A stretch of DNA of 41,571 bases from Deltaproteobacteria bacterium (GCA_016875435.1 VGRE01000007.1:1-41571), one strand, 5' to 3'. Shown: positions 1 to 9,390, counted from the stretch's first letter. A program made the numbers and translations. Notes: generated by a model from the letters alone, not told the origin.

Positions 1-369
1 CGGATCGCCGTACACCTCGGAGGTCGACGCGAGGAGGAAACGCGCGCCGTCGGCGCGGGCCCGGTCGAGACCGAGGCGGGTGGCGTCGCTGCCGGCGTAG
101 AGCGTGGCGAAGGGCAGCTCCACGTAGTCGATGGGGCTGGCCGGCGAGGCCATGTGGTAGACGCGGTCGAGCCTCCCGGGCACCGGCAGCTCGCGGGTGA
201 CGTCGGCCTCGACGAAGCTGAACCGCGGGTGGTTCGCGCAGGCCGCGATGTTGCGCCGGTGGCCGGTTACGAAATTGTCGACCGCCACCACCTCGTGGCC
301 CTCGTGGAGCAATCGCTCGCAGAGGTGGCTCGGGACGAAGCCGGCGCCGCCGGTGACCAGGATCCGCAT
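1..369 (-). CDS. NAD-dependent epimerase/dehydratase, UDP-glucuronate decarboxylase-like (partial)
   Basis: The 5' 123 codons of a short-chain dehydrogenase-fold sugar-nucleotide enzyme; the 3' part lies beyond the window edge. Translation of the minus strand from the ATG at 369 begins [20 protein letters not shown], the N-terminal Rossmann fold of the family. It continues with ASPASPIDY and STSEVYGDP, which closely resemble the ACPASP and STSEVYGDP segments of UDP-glucuronate decarboxylase (UXS, which makes UDP-xylose from UDP-glucuronate with bound NAD). The Ser-Thr-Ser preceding Glu is a catalytic-site segment; the YxxxK would lie past the edge. An oddity is that the usual GxxGxxG reads GGAGFVP, so the third glycine is proline. 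The gene is divergent from alanine racemase with 51 bp between them. The exact substrate is inferred; another UDP-sugar epimerase is possible. Confidence 0.85.
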   Translation of the reverse strand, partial: MRILVTGGAGFVPSHLCERLLHEGHEVVAVDNFVTGHRRNIAACANHPRFSFVEADVTRELPVPGRLDRVYHMASPASPIDYVELPFATLYAGSDATRLGLDRARADGARFLLASTSEVYGDP

Positions 370-394
370 CGGCGGCGCCTAGCACGCGAGGTTG

Positions 395-422
395 ACCGGC
401 GCTGCGATAAGCGCTCGCCGGT
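395..422. promoter_or_regulatory. Imperfect palindrome spanning the alr start
   Basis: ACCGGCG at 395-401 is the inverted complement of CGCCGGT at 416-422, with a 14-nt loop. An alternative nested stem pairs GCGCT (399-403) with AGCGC (410-414). The right arm reaches into the proposed GTG start codon (421-423). It could be an operator in the 51-bp divergent intergenic space or an mRNA hairpin over the alr start. GC-rich DNA yields such repeats by chance, so this is tentative. Confidence 0.3.
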
Positions 423-1539
423 GACCCAGCTCCGCCCCACGACCGTGATCGTCGACCTCGAGGCCCTCCGGCGAAACTTCGTCGCGACGCGGCAGTTCGT
501 GGGCCCGCGCGTGCGCGTGCTGGCCGCGGTGAAGGGCGACGCCTACGGGCACGGGGCGGTGGCCTCGGCGCGAGCGCTGGCCACTGCAGGTTGCGACGCG
601 TTCGGCGTGGCGTTGGTGGAGGAGGGCGCGCAGCTACGCGACGCGGGCGTGGGTGGGATGGTCTTGTGCATGGGCGGCGTGGGGCGCTTCGGGGCGGAGG
701 AGGCGGTGGGACGCCAGCTCACGCCGGTGCTCTACGACGAGGGCGACGCCGAGCGGCTCGACGCCGCCGCCCGCGACTCGGGACGGCGCCTCGCGGTACA
801 CGTCAAGGTCGACGCCGGCATGGGTCGACTCGGGGTCCCGCTCCACCACTACCCCCGCTTCCTCGATCGGCTCGCGCACTTCGACGCCCTCGACGTGGAG
901 GGCCTCATGACCCATTTCGCCGAGAGCGAGGCCGACGATCCGACCTTCACCCGCGAGCAGTTGCGCCGGTTCAGGCAGGCGGTCGCGACCACGCGAGCCC
1001 GCGGCTACCACCCCCAGGTGCTCCACGCGGCGAACTCGGGCGCGGTGCTCCGGCAGCCCGACGCCCACCTCGACATGGTGCGCCCGGGGATCATGCTCTA
1101 CGGCGAGCCGCCTGCGCCGGGAGTGGCGGTGGAGCCGGTGATGCGCGTGGTCACCCGCGTGCTCTTCGTCAAGGACCTGCCGCGCGGGGCCTCGGTCAGC
1201 TACGGTCGCCGCTTCGTGACTGCCCGGCCCTCGCGCATCGCCACCCTTCCCCTGGGCTACGCCGACGGGCTACCGCGCGCGGTGAGCGGGCGGGCGCAGG
1301 TGATCGTCAACGGCCGGCGTTGCGACGTGGTCGGCACGGTGTGCATGGACTTGTGCATGGTCGACGTCACCGACCTGGCCGAGCCGGTGGAGAGCGGCGA
1401 CGAGGTGGTCATCATCGGCAAGGTCGGCGCCGTCGAGGTGCGCGCGGCGGAGGTGGCCAGCTGGGCGGGGACCATCCCCTACGAGATCCTCTGCGGCTTC
1501 TCGGAGCGCGTGCCGCGTCGTCACGAGGGGGGAACATGA
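421..1539 (+). CDS. alr: Alanine racemase
   Basis: A PLP-dependent racemase interconverting L- and D-alanine for peptidoglycan, cytoplasmic. From the GTG at 421 the product is 372 aa, the usual Alr length. An N-terminal TIM barrel starts TTVIVDLEALRRNF. The PLP lysine is K38 in AAVKGDAYGHG, and the opposite catalytic tyrosine is Y261 in SVSYGRRF. The C-terminal beta domain contains LPLGYADG and VGTVCMDLCMVDV. The frame is open upstream to 154, but homology begins at the GTG and the upstream stretch is antisense to the neighbouring epimerase gene, so the longer start is rejected. The stop overlaps the next ATG as ATGA (1536-1539), indicating translational coupling with the lipid transporter permease. 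Confidence 0.95.
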   Translation: MTQLRPTTVIVDLEALRRNFVATRQFVGPRVRVLAAVKGDAYGHGAVASARALATAGCDAFGVALVEEGAQLRDAGVGGMVLCMGGVGRFGAEEAVGRQLTPVLYDEGDAERLDAAARDSGRRLAVHVKVDAGMGRLGVPLHHYPRFLDRLAHFDALDVEGLMTHFAESEADDPTFTREQLRRFRQAVATTRARGYHPQVLHAANSGAVLRQPDAHLDMVRPGIMLYGEPPAPGVAVEPVMRVVTRVLFVKDLPRGASVSYGRRFVTARPSRIATLPLGYADGLPRAVSGRAQVIVNGRRCDVVGTVCMDLCMVDVTDLAEPVESGDEVVIIGKVGAVEVRAAEVASWAGTIPYEILCGFSERVPRRHEGGT

Positions 1540-2324
1540 ACCCCATCGAGAGGCTCGGCGCCTGGGTGATCGCGAGCATCGAGGACCTCGGCGGCTACAC
1601 GCGCTTCACCGCGCGGGCGACGTGGGGCATGATCCGCCCGCCTTACCGGTTCCGGCTGCTGTTCAAGCAGATGGAGTTCGTGGGCAACCAGTCCTTGTCG
1701 ATCGTGATGCTCACCGGCGCCTTCACCGGGATGGTCTTCGCGGTCCAGAGCGACTTTGCCTTCGGGCGCTTCGGCGCTCGCGGGCTCCTCGGCAGCACCG
1801 TCACCCTCGCGCTCACGCGCGAGCTCGGTCCCATCCTCACCTCGTTGATGGTCAACGGGCGCGTGGGATCGGCGATGGCCGCCGAGCTCGGCACCATGCG
1901 GGTGACCGAGCAGATCGACGCCATCGAGTCGATGTCGGTCGACCCGGTGCAGTACCTCGCGTCGCCGCGCATCGCCGCGTCGATCCTCATGGTGCCGATC
2001 CTGTGCGCGATGTTCGACCTCGTGGGCGTCATCGGCGTCTCGTACGTGGCCACGCAGATGCTCGGCGTGAACCCGGGGCCCTTCTACAACCGCATGGAGT
2101 GGTTCGTCGATCCCGACGACATCTGGGGCGGGATGATGAAGTCGGCGATCTTCGGCTACATCCTCGCGTCGGTGGGTTGCTACCGGGGCTTCTACGCGCG
2201 CGGCGGGGCCGAGGGCGTGGGCCAGGCCACCACCCGGGCGGTGGTGGCGAGCGGGGTGGCGATCCTCGTCATCGACTACTTCATCACCTTGATCCTCGCG
2301 CCGATGAGCGTGAACCGGGCATGA
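1536..2324 (+). CDS. MlaE/YrbE-family ABC transporter permease
   Basis: A 262-aa polytopic inner-membrane protein of the MlaE (YrbE, DUF140) family, the permease of phospholipid/lipid ABC importers or exporters such as Mla and the Mce systems. Family signatures are visible: an N-terminal amphipathic stretch, the hydrophobic segment after LSIVMLTGAFTGMVFAVQ, and the strongly conserved ALTRELGPILTSLMVNGRVG followed by AAELGTMRVTEQIDAIESM. Several membrane helices fill the C-terminal half. It starts by ATGA overlap with alr and ends by ATGA overlap with the ATPase gene, so the three are probably one operon. No substrate-binding MlaD/MCE gene follows in the window. The substrate is unknown; a lipid is inferred from family membership. 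Confidence 0.93.
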   Translation: MNPIERLGAWVIASIEDLGGYTRFTARATWGMIRPPYRFRLLFKQMEFVGNQSLSIVMLTGAFTGMVFAVQSDFAFGRFGARGLLGSTVTLALTRELGPILTSLMVNGRVGSAMAAELGTMRVTEQIDAIESMSVDPVQYLASPRIAASILMVPILCAMFDLVGVIGVSYVATQMLGVNPGPFYNRMEWFVDPDDIWGGMMKSAIFGYILASVGCYRGFYARGGAEGVGQATTRAVVASGVAILVIDYFITLILAPMSVNRA

Positions 2325-3073
2325 GCGACATCCGCCTCGTGGGCCTGCGCAAGGCCTTCGGCAAGCAGGAGGTGCTGCGCGGCCTCGATCTCGTGGTGCC
2401 CTTCGGCAAGATCACGGTGATCATCGGGCGCTCCGGCACCGGCAAGTCGGTGCTGCTCAAGCAGTTGATGGGCCTCTTGCGTCCCGACTCGGGGAGCATC
2501 TTCATCGGCGACACCGACATCACGCGCTTGCCCGAGGGCGAGTTCCGCAAGGTGCGCAACCGCTTCGGGATGGTATTCCAGAACGCGGCCCTCTTCGACT
2601 CGATGACCGTCTACGAGAACGTGGCCTTTCCGCTGCGCGAGCACACGCGGCTGCGCGAGCGGGAGATCCGCGAGCGCGTCGTCGCCTCGCTCGCCAGCGT
2701 GGGCCTCGCCGATGCCATCGACAAGGATCCCCACCAGATCTCGGGCGGGATGAAGAAGCGGGTGGCGGTGGCGCGGGCGCTCATCCGCAAGCCCGAGTTC
2801 CTGCTCTTCGACGAGCCCACCACCGGGCTCGACCCCATCATGACCGCGCATGTCGACGAGCTGATCCGGCACACGCAGGACACCTCGCCCGGGCTCACCT
2901 CGCTGGTGATCAGCCACGACATGGAGGCCACCCTGCGCATCGCCGACAAGATCGCGATGCTCTTCGAGGGTCGGGTGATCTTCGAGGGCACCGCCGACGA
3001 CGTGCGCAGCACCGATCACCCGGTGGTGCGCCAGTTCGTCGAGGGGCGGCTCGAGGGCCCCATCAAGGTGTGA
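2321..3073 (+). CDS. MlaF-type ABC transporter ATP-binding protein
   Basis: A 250-aa ATPase that powers the preceding MlaE-like permease. The nucleotide-binding domain is complete: Walker A is GRSGTGKS (residues 36-43), the Q-loop is MVFQNAALFDSMTV, the signature is ISGGMKKRVAVARAL, Walker B with the catalytic Glu is FLLFDEPTTGLDP, and the switch His is in LVISHDMEAT. The signature GGMKKR and Q-loop NAALFDSMTV are typical of the MlaF/Mkl branch. The start overlaps the permease stop (ATGA, 2321-2324). The next gene is on the other strand, so the MCE-domain subunit normally encoded downstream is absent here. Confidence 0.93.
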   Translation: MSDIRLVGLRKAFGKQEVLRGLDLVVPFGKITVIIGRSGTGKSVLLKQLMGLLRPDSGSIFIGDTDITRLPEGEFRKVRNRFGMVFQNAALFDSMTVYENVAFPLREHTRLREREIRERVVASLASVGLADAIDKDPHQISGGMKKRVAVARALIRKPEFLLFDEPTTGLDPIMTAHVDELIRHTQDTSPGLTSLVISHDMEATLRIADKIAMLFEGRVIFEGTADDVRSTDHPVVRQFVEGRLEGPIKV

Positions 3074-3199
3074 GGCCTACCCGTCGAACTGCTCGGCCTC
3101 GGTGCTCTCCCTGGGCGCGGTGGTGGAGGAGAGTCCACCGGGGCAGTCCCCGTTCCACGTCGAGCGCGAGCATGTGCGGGGTGAGGCAGGTGGGGAACG

Positions 3200-3596
3200 T
3201 CAGAGCTCGCTGTCGCGGATGCGTTCGCGCACGGTGGCGGGGAGTGGAGACAGCTTGTTGTCGCGGTTGACGCACACGAGCTGGACGGTGCCTTCGACCA
3301 TGGCTTGCTTGCCGCCGGGCCGCCACACCGACTGGTGGAACACCGCCCGGTAGTCGGACTCCATCTTCGCGCGGGTGCGCACTTCCAGGTGATCGCCGAG
3401 GCCGGCGGGCTCGCGGAAGGAGAGCTCGCAGCGGTACACCACGAAGCCGATGCCCTCGTCTTTCCAGAGGCGCACCAGCTCGGCCGGGCCGAGGAGGTGC
3501 TCGCGGGCGCGCTCGAAGTAGCGCAGGTAGTTGGCGTGGTAGACGGCACCGGAGAGGTCGGTGTCCTCGTAGTAGATCTGCAAGGGGACGACGTGG

Positions 3597-3607
<11 letters not shown>
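3200..3607 (-). CDS. YbgC-like acyl-CoA thioesterase
   Basis: A 135-aa single hot-dog-fold protein of the YbgC/4-hydroxybenzoyl-CoA thioesterase family, which hydrolyses acyl-CoA thioesters in the cytoplasm. The diagnostic N-terminal motif YYEDTDLSGAVYHANYLRYF is present, with D17 at the catalytic Asp position, followed by FERARE. The length is normal. Its ATG at 3607 lies inside the last codons of the upstream response-regulator gene (11-bp overlap), so the two are cotranscribed. In many Proteobacteria ybgC heads the tol-pal operon; here no tol or pal gene is adjacent, so a Tol-Pal link is not supported. The 126 bp between its stop and the ABC ATPase stop shows no convincing gene. Confidence 0.9.
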
Positions 3608-5000
<1,393 letters not shown>

Positions 5001-5025
5001 GGGCCCGCCTGCTAACCCTCCCGCG

Positions 5026-5035
5026 CAAAGCTTTG
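5026..5035. promoter_or_regulatory. Perfect palindrome CAAAGCTTTG in a divergent intergenic region
   Basis: A 10-bp perfect palindrome in the 102-bp gap between the divergent response regulator gene (start at 5000) and the thioredoxin gene (start at 5103). It stands out as an AT-containing island in very GC-rich DNA. Its position suits an operator for either gene, but no protein can be assigned. Confidence 0.3.
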
Positions 5036-5102
5036 GTTGCGAACCGTGACGAAGAAGCCCGCCCCCGGCTCGTCCCTGCTATACCGGCGCCCCGGGAGCC
5101 CC

Positions 5103-5594
5103 ATGCGATCCTTCCTCGCTCTTGCCCTCGCGTTCATGCTCGCCGCCGTTCCCGTGGTGGCTCACGCGGGCGCGGCCACCGACTTCTCGCTTCGCGACCT
5201 CAACGGCACCTCGCACACGCTGTCGCAGTACCGGGGGAAGGTGGTGCTGGTGAACTTCTGGGCCACCTGGTGCGGCCCCTGCCAGGTGGAGATGCCGCAC
5301 CTCCAGGCCATGCACGCCGAGCTGGGACCCAAGGGTCTGGTCATCCTCGGCATCAGCGCCGACGACGCCAAGCTCGACGCCGCAGTGAAGCCGCTGGTGA
5401 AGTCCAAGGGATTGACCTACACTATCCTCCGCGACCCTACCACGACGGTGGTGTCGCAATACAACCCCGGCAAGACGCTGCCCTTCAACGTCCTGGTGGC
5501 GAGGGACGGCAGCGTGGCCAAGGTCCACTCCGGCTACAACCCGGGGGACGAGGTGACGCTCAAGGCCGAGCTCGTCGAGCTTCTGGCGAAGTAG
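5103..5594 (+). CDS. TlpA/ResA-like thiol-disulfide oxidoreductase
   Basis: A 163-aa exported thioredoxin-fold protein. From the ATG at 5103 it has a Sec signal peptide (MRSFLALALAFMLAAVPVVA, cleaved near HAGA) and then a TlpA-like domain with the active site NFWATWCGPC (C57 and C60) and the cis-proline segment KTLPFNVLV. It probably reduces or exchanges disulfides in the periplasm. The frame extends upstream to a TTG at 5037, but that would bury the signal peptide, so 5103 is preferred. The stop is TAG (5592-5594). The beta-barrel ORF follows in the same reading frame after one further codon, suggesting a tightly coupled pair. Confidence 0.92.
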   Translation: MRSFLALALAFMLAAVPVVAHAGAATDFSLRDLNGTSHTLSQYRGKVVLVNFWATWCGPCQVEMPHLQAMHAELGPKGLVILGISADDAKLDAAVKPLVKSKGLTYTILRDPTTTVVSQYNPGKTLPFNVLVARDGSVAKVHSGYNPGDEVTLKAELVELLAK

Positions 5595-5597
5595 TCG

Positions 5598-7310
5598 ATG
5601 GAGCTAGCCGACGACCCGCTCGCGACGGAAGATCTCGCCCCCTTGATGGGCGAGGCTCTCGACCTGGGCGACACCGTGGCGGTGCCGACCCCGGTGCGCC
5701 CGTACGACCTGGCCGGTGGGGCCACGCACGGGCTGGAGGAGTTCCGCTTCCGCTACTACACCGTCGACGATCGCCTCGTCGGCTTCGAGGACAACCCCGT
5801 CCTCGACTACCAGGAGGCGGTGCAACGCCTCCTGGTGGTGGGCGGCAACTCGGCGCTCACGCTCGGCGCGCAGCTCGACGCAGTGGCGCTGTTCTCCAAC
5901 GCCTACAAGCTCGACGGCGTGCTCACCTACGAGCGCGACCTCTACACCGGCGGGATGATGAGTTTCCATCCCAACTGGTGGTTTAACCTTGAGAAGGTAT
6001 GGTTGCAGGGCCGCTCCGGAGGCGTCGACTGGACGGTGGGCGACAGCTACGCCGCCTTCGGCCGCGGCTACGCGCTCAACGTGGTGAAGAACACCGACAT
6101 CGACCTCGACACGTCGCTGCGCGGGGTGCACGTGGGGCTTTCGTCGGGGGCTTTCGAGCTGCGACTGGTCGAGGCCACCACCAACCCGCAGCAGATCCGC
6201 CTCGAGAACCCGAACGTGTCGATGGTGCCCGACTACGCGCACGTGGTGCACGGGGTTCGCGCCGACGTCTACGGGCGGGTCCACGCGGGCGTACACGGGA
6301 CGGCCTTCCAGCTGGTGCAAGGGGCCGACCCAACCGGCGACGGCTGGGCCGGCTACGGGCAGCCGGTGGGCGCGGGGATCGTGGGCGGCACGCTGGAGGT
6401 GTCGAGCCTCGGGCCCTTCGACGTGGGTCTCGAGGGCGACTACTTCGCCTACGACCCGTCGGTGTCCGACTCGCCCGGCTACGCCGCCTACGGCTCGCTC
6501 AGCGCCTACCCCGGGGTGGCGATCGTGCTCGTCGAGGGCAAGATCAGTCGCGACACTGAGCACGTCAACGCGTACTCGGCGCTCCACGGCTACGAGCTGT
6601 CTACCGGCCCTTCGCTCGAGTACGAGCGGGTGATCACCGAGGACAGCTCCGCCGCGGTCAACAGCAACGACATCAAGGGCGGGCGCGTTCGCGTCGACGT
6701 GAACGTGGGCAAGAACGGCGCCATCGTCACCCCGTACGTGTCGGCGGCGGCCTTCCGCGACGAGGACCTCGGCGGCGTCCATTTCAACGACACCCCGGAG
6801 ACCATCGTGCACGGCGTGGGTGGGGCCGTTGTCATCAAGGGCGAGTTCCACGCCCTGGTCAACGGCGGCTACCGCATGGACATGCGTGACGACGCACCGA
6901 CCGGCAACGCGGGCGACACCACCGCGCACCTCGACGCGGCCGTGACCATCCCGCTGGGGCGCTCGCTCTCTCTCGAATTGGCGCCCTCGGTGCTGGCCTA
7001 CCACTGGGGCGACAACCCCATCCAGCAGACCGACTACCTCGACGCTAGCAACGCGCTCGCGCTGAAGATCGGCGCCCCCTGGGCGCTGATCCTCTACACC
7101 GACTACTCCGACAACCCGCTGATCAACAGCACCGGCAACCTCACCGATGAGCTGTACGCCGCGGGCGAATTGCAGTGGATGCCGAGCACCGCCACCACGC
7201 TGAAGGCCTTCTACGGCGCCTACCGGGCGGGCATCCGCTGCGCCGGGGGCCAGTGCCGCTCGTTGCCCGGCTTCGAGGGCGGGCGCGTTTCCGTCACCTC
7301 CAACTTCTAG
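5598..7310 (+). CDS. Outer-membrane beta-barrel-like protein (DUF6029-like)
   Basis: 570 aa made of alternating amphipathic strands, many aromatic and Gly residues, and a C-terminal phenylalanine (VTSNF), as expected of an outer-membrane barrel. The C-terminal pattern of two Cys residues (IRCAGGQCRSLPGFEGGRV) resembles the DUF6029-type proteins I recall from deltaproteobacterial relatives; this family call is from memory. The ATG at 5598 gives no signal peptide, which is odd for a barrel. The frame is continuous with the upstream thioredoxin except for a single TAG (5592-5594), so readthrough, a nonsense mutation or a sequence error could join the thioredoxin and its signal peptide to the barrel. 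The discoidin gene follows 12 bp downstream. Confidence 0.75.
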   Translation: MELADDPLATEDLAPLMGEALDLGDTVAVPTPVRPYDLAGGATHGLEEFRFRYYTVDDRLVGFEDNPVLDYQEAVQRLLVVGGNSALTLGAQLDAVALFSNAYKLDGVLTYERDLYTGGMMSFHPNWWFNLEKVWLQGRSGGVDWTVGDSYAAFGRGYALNVVKNTDIDLDTSLRGVHVGLSSGAFELRLVEATTNPQQIRLENPNVSMVPDYAHVVHGVRADVYGRVHAGVHGTAFQLVQGADPTGDGWAGYGQPVGAGIVGGTLEVSSLGPFDVGLEGDYFAYDPSVSDSPGYAAYGSLSAYPGVAIVLVEGKISRDTEHVNAYSALHGYELSTGPSLEYERVITEDSSAAVNSNDIKGGRVRVDVNVGKNGAIVTPYVSAAAFRDEDLGGVHFNDTPETIVHGVGGAVVIKGEFHALVNGGYRMDMRDDAPTGNAGDTTAHLDAAVTIPLGRSLSLELAPSVLAYHWGDNPIQQTDYLDASNALALKIGAPWALILYTDYSDNPLINSTGNLTDELYAAGELQWMPSTATTLKAFYGAYRAGIRCAGGQCRSLPGFEGGRVSVTSNF

Positions 7311-7322
7311 GGATCGTCCACG

Positions 7323-8216
7323 ATGATGCTGATTCTCGCCTCGCTCACCCTCGCCGGCCCGGTCAAGGTTGCCGCGTGGACCGCCTCGTCCACGGCGGCA
7401 AACACCGACACCGCCGCCTACGACGCCTCGAAACTGGGCGACGGCAAGCAGTCCACCGCCTGGGTGGAGGGCGACGACGGCGCCGGCCTCGGGGCGTGGG
7501 TGCTCTTCGAGTTCGGCGGCGACAAGTCGATCTCGCAGGTGCAGGTGTGGGGGGGCAACTGGTACAACACCGAGTACTGGGGCCACTACAACCGTCCCAA
7601 GAACATCGTGCTCGAGTTCGCCGACGGCAGCACCGAGGAGCACACCCTCGCCGACGAGCAGGTCCCGCAGCTCATCAACTTGAAGGCGCCGAAATCCACG
7701 TCGACGGTCAAGTTGCGCGTGAAGGGCATCCACTCGGGCAAGGGCGTCGACACGGCGATCGCCGAGGTGAAGTTCTTCGACGGAGGCGCGACCGTGTCGA
7801 GCGCCACCGCATCGAGCACCGCGCCCGCCGACACCGACGGCAACTACAACGCGAGCAACCTCGTCGACGGCCTCTCCGACTCGATGTGGTGCGAGGGGAA
7901 CAAGAAGTCCGACGGCACCGGCGAGTGGGTGGAGTTGCGGCTGGCCAGGAGCGCCTCGCTCACCGGGCTCAAGATCCGCAACGGCGCCGGTTTCTCCACC
8001 GACCTCTTCAAGCAGGTCAATCGCGCCGCCACGGCGAGGGTGAGCTTCTCCGACGGTTCCAGCGAGGAGATTACCCTGAAGGACCTGCCGATGGAGCTGC
8101 CGCTGAGCTTCGCCTCGCCGCGCACCACGTCGAGCGTCAGGCTGAGCTTCACCTCGGCCAAGAAGGGCACCGACTACGACGACCTGTGCGTGTCGGAGAT
8201 CACCCTGGTGCCTTGA
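7323..8216 (+). CDS. Secreted protein with two discoidin-like (galactose-binding-like) domains
   Basis: A 297-aa protein with a short hydrophobic N-terminus (MMLILASLTLAGPVKVAA) and two tandem beta-sandwich repeats, residues about 16-150 and 155-297. Each carries the discoidin/F5-8C hallmarks: a WTASST or ATASST opening, LGDGKQSTAWVEG and LVDGLSDSMWCEG segments, and a closing I-A-E-V or V-S-E-I strand. The two halves are clearly related, for example in FADGSTEEHTL and FSDGSSEEITL. Such domains bind glycans or membranes. No catalytic domain is present, so this is a binding or adhesive protein. It is 12 bp after the barrel gene, probably in the same operon. The ligand is unknown. Confidence 0.82.
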   Translation: MMLILASLTLAGPVKVAAWTASSTAANTDTAAYDASKLGDGKQSTAWVEGDDGAGLGAWVLFEFGGDKSISQVQVWGGNWYNTEYWGHYNRPKNIVLEFADGSTEEHTLADEQVPQLINLKAPKSTSTVKLRVKGIHSGKGVDTAIAEVKFFDGGATVSSATASSTAPADTDGNYNASNLVDGLSDSMWCEGNKKSDGTGEWVELRLARSASLTGLKIRNGAGFSTDLFKQVNRAATARVSFSDGSSEEITLKDLPMELPLSFASPRTTSSVRLSFTSAKKGTDYDDLCVSEITLVP

Positions 8217-8240
8217 GGCGCGCGGTGGTTTCGCACGCAG

Positions 8241-8272
8241 TTGACGACGCTGCGGGGCAGATCCGCTACACT
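8241..8272 (+). promoter_or_regulatory. Candidate promoter for the VWA lipoprotein gene
   Basis: TTGACG at 8241-8246 and TACACT at 8267-8272 resemble -35 and -10 boxes but are separated by 20 bp, longer than ideal. They lie in the 74-bp gap between the discoidin gene and the ATG at 8291. Weak evidence. Confidence 0.3.
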
Positions 8273-8290
8273 CCGCAGCGGAGTTTGCCC

Positions 8291-9385
8291 ATGCGCCGTG
8301 CCCTGCTGCTGCTCGTTCCGTGCGTCATCGGGTGTGAAAACGACCGTAATCTGAACCGCATCCGCCAGACCGACGAGTTCGACCAGGCGCCCTCGAACAA
8401 GGTCGACATCCTCTGGGTGATCGACGACTCCACGTCGATGCAGGAGGAGCAGGCGGCGGTGGTGGCGGCGGCCGAAGACTTCCTCACCCAGCTCGAGACG
8501 GAAGACATGGACTTCCAGCTCGGCGTCATCACCACCGACATGGAGAGTACCAACCAGATGGCGGGACGACTCCTCGGCAACCCGCCCTACCTCACCTCGG
8601 AGTGCCGCTTCGACGGCGACCCGAGCGACTGCACCTACGGCGAGCAGTTCAAGGAGAACGTGCAGCAGGGCACCGGCGGATCCGACCAGGAAAAGGGCCT
8701 CGAGGCGGCCCTCGCCGCCGTCACCGTGCCGCTGGTGGAAACCTTCAACGCCGGCTTCGTGCGCGACGGCGCGATGCTGATGGTCGTCTACCTCACCGAC
8801 GAGAACGACTGCTCCGACGGCGGGCGCTTTGGCACCTCCGCCACCGGCGAGGACTGCTACACGCGGTACGACGATCTGATGCCGGTGCCCGACCTCGTGC
8901 GCTCCCTGAAAGACGCGAAGGCTGGCACCGGCGACGAGGTGGTGATGTCGGGCATCATCGGTCCCGACGCCGAGGTGGGCTGCCAGACGGCCGTCCCCGG
9001 CAAGCGTTACCAGCAGGCCATCCAGCTGCTGTCCGGGGTCGAGGCGAATATTTGCCTCTCGGACTACGCGCCGGTCATGGAGTCGCTCGGCCTCGCCGCC
9101 ACCGGCATCCTCACCAAGTTCCAGCTCACCAACGCCGCCGACGCCACCGAGGAAGGCGACATGACGGTGACGGTGACCGACCCCGACGGCACCAGCACCG
9201 AGGTGACCAAGGACGATACCGAGGGCTGGAGCTACGTCGAGGACTACGCGCAGGTGCAGTTCAACGGGAGCACCGTCCCGGTGCGCGAGGCCCACATCGA
9301 GGTGGAGTACTACGTCACCGGGCCGGTCCCCAACGGCGCGGGCGACGAACCCGAGGCCGCCGACACCGCCACCACCACGCCCTAG
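8291..9385 (+). CDS. VWA-domain lipoprotein
   Basis: A 364-aa lipoprotein. The signal is MRRALLLLVPCVIGC with a lipobox ending at C15. A von Willebrand factor A domain then starts at VDILWVIDDSTSM, where DDSTS matches the MIDAS DxSxS metal-binding motif. The domain continues through VVYLTDENDCSDGG to about residue 270. It has several Cys pairs (SECRFDGDPSDC, GEDCYTR, GCQT) that may form disulfides, and an acidic/Thr-rich tail ending EAADTATTTP. VWA lipoproteins of this form are frequent in Myxococcota. The role is probably metal-dependent protein binding at the cell surface or in the periplasm. The in-frame ORF extends far upstream, but that part is antisense-like noise; the ATG next to the signal peptide is the start. 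Confidence 0.9.
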   Translation: MRRALLLLVPCVIGCENDRNLNRIRQTDEFDQAPSNKVDILWVIDDSTSMQEEQAAVVAAAEDFLTQLETEDMDFQLGVITTDMESTNQMAGRLLGNPPYLTSECRFDGDPSDCTYGEQFKENVQQGTGGSDQEKGLEAALAAVTVPLVETFNAGFVRDGAMLMVVYLTDENDCSDGGRFGTSATGEDCYTRYDDLMPVPDLVRSLKDAKAGTGDEVVMSGIIGPDAEVGCQTAVPGKRYQQAIQLLSGVEANICLSDYAPVMESLGLAATGILTKFQLTNAADATEEGDMTVTVTDPDGTSTEVTKDDTEGWSYVEDYAQVQFNGSTVPVREAHIEVEYYVTGPVPNGAGDEPEAADTATTTP

Positions 9386-9390
9386 CCGCC

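Noticed and set aside
154-420. N-terminal extension of alanine racemase
   Set aside because: It overlaps the divergent epimerase gene in antisense and adds no recognisable domain; homology starts at the GTG at 421.
2276-3019. A 247-aa minus-strand frame opposite the MlaF gene
   Set aside because: It is the complement of a clear ATPase gene and has no motif of its own.
3074-3199. Small ORFs in the gap between the ABC ATPase and the thioesterase
   Set aside because: They are Arg/Pro-rich, overlap known genes in other frames, and have no ribosome-binding site or motif that I can see.
5604-7733. A 709-aa open frame on the minus strand opposite the barrel and discoidin genes
   Set aside because: It is a shadow frame of GC-rich coding DNA: its residues are mostly Val, His, Arg, Gly and Glu with no motif, while the plus-strand genes show clear homology and domain structure.
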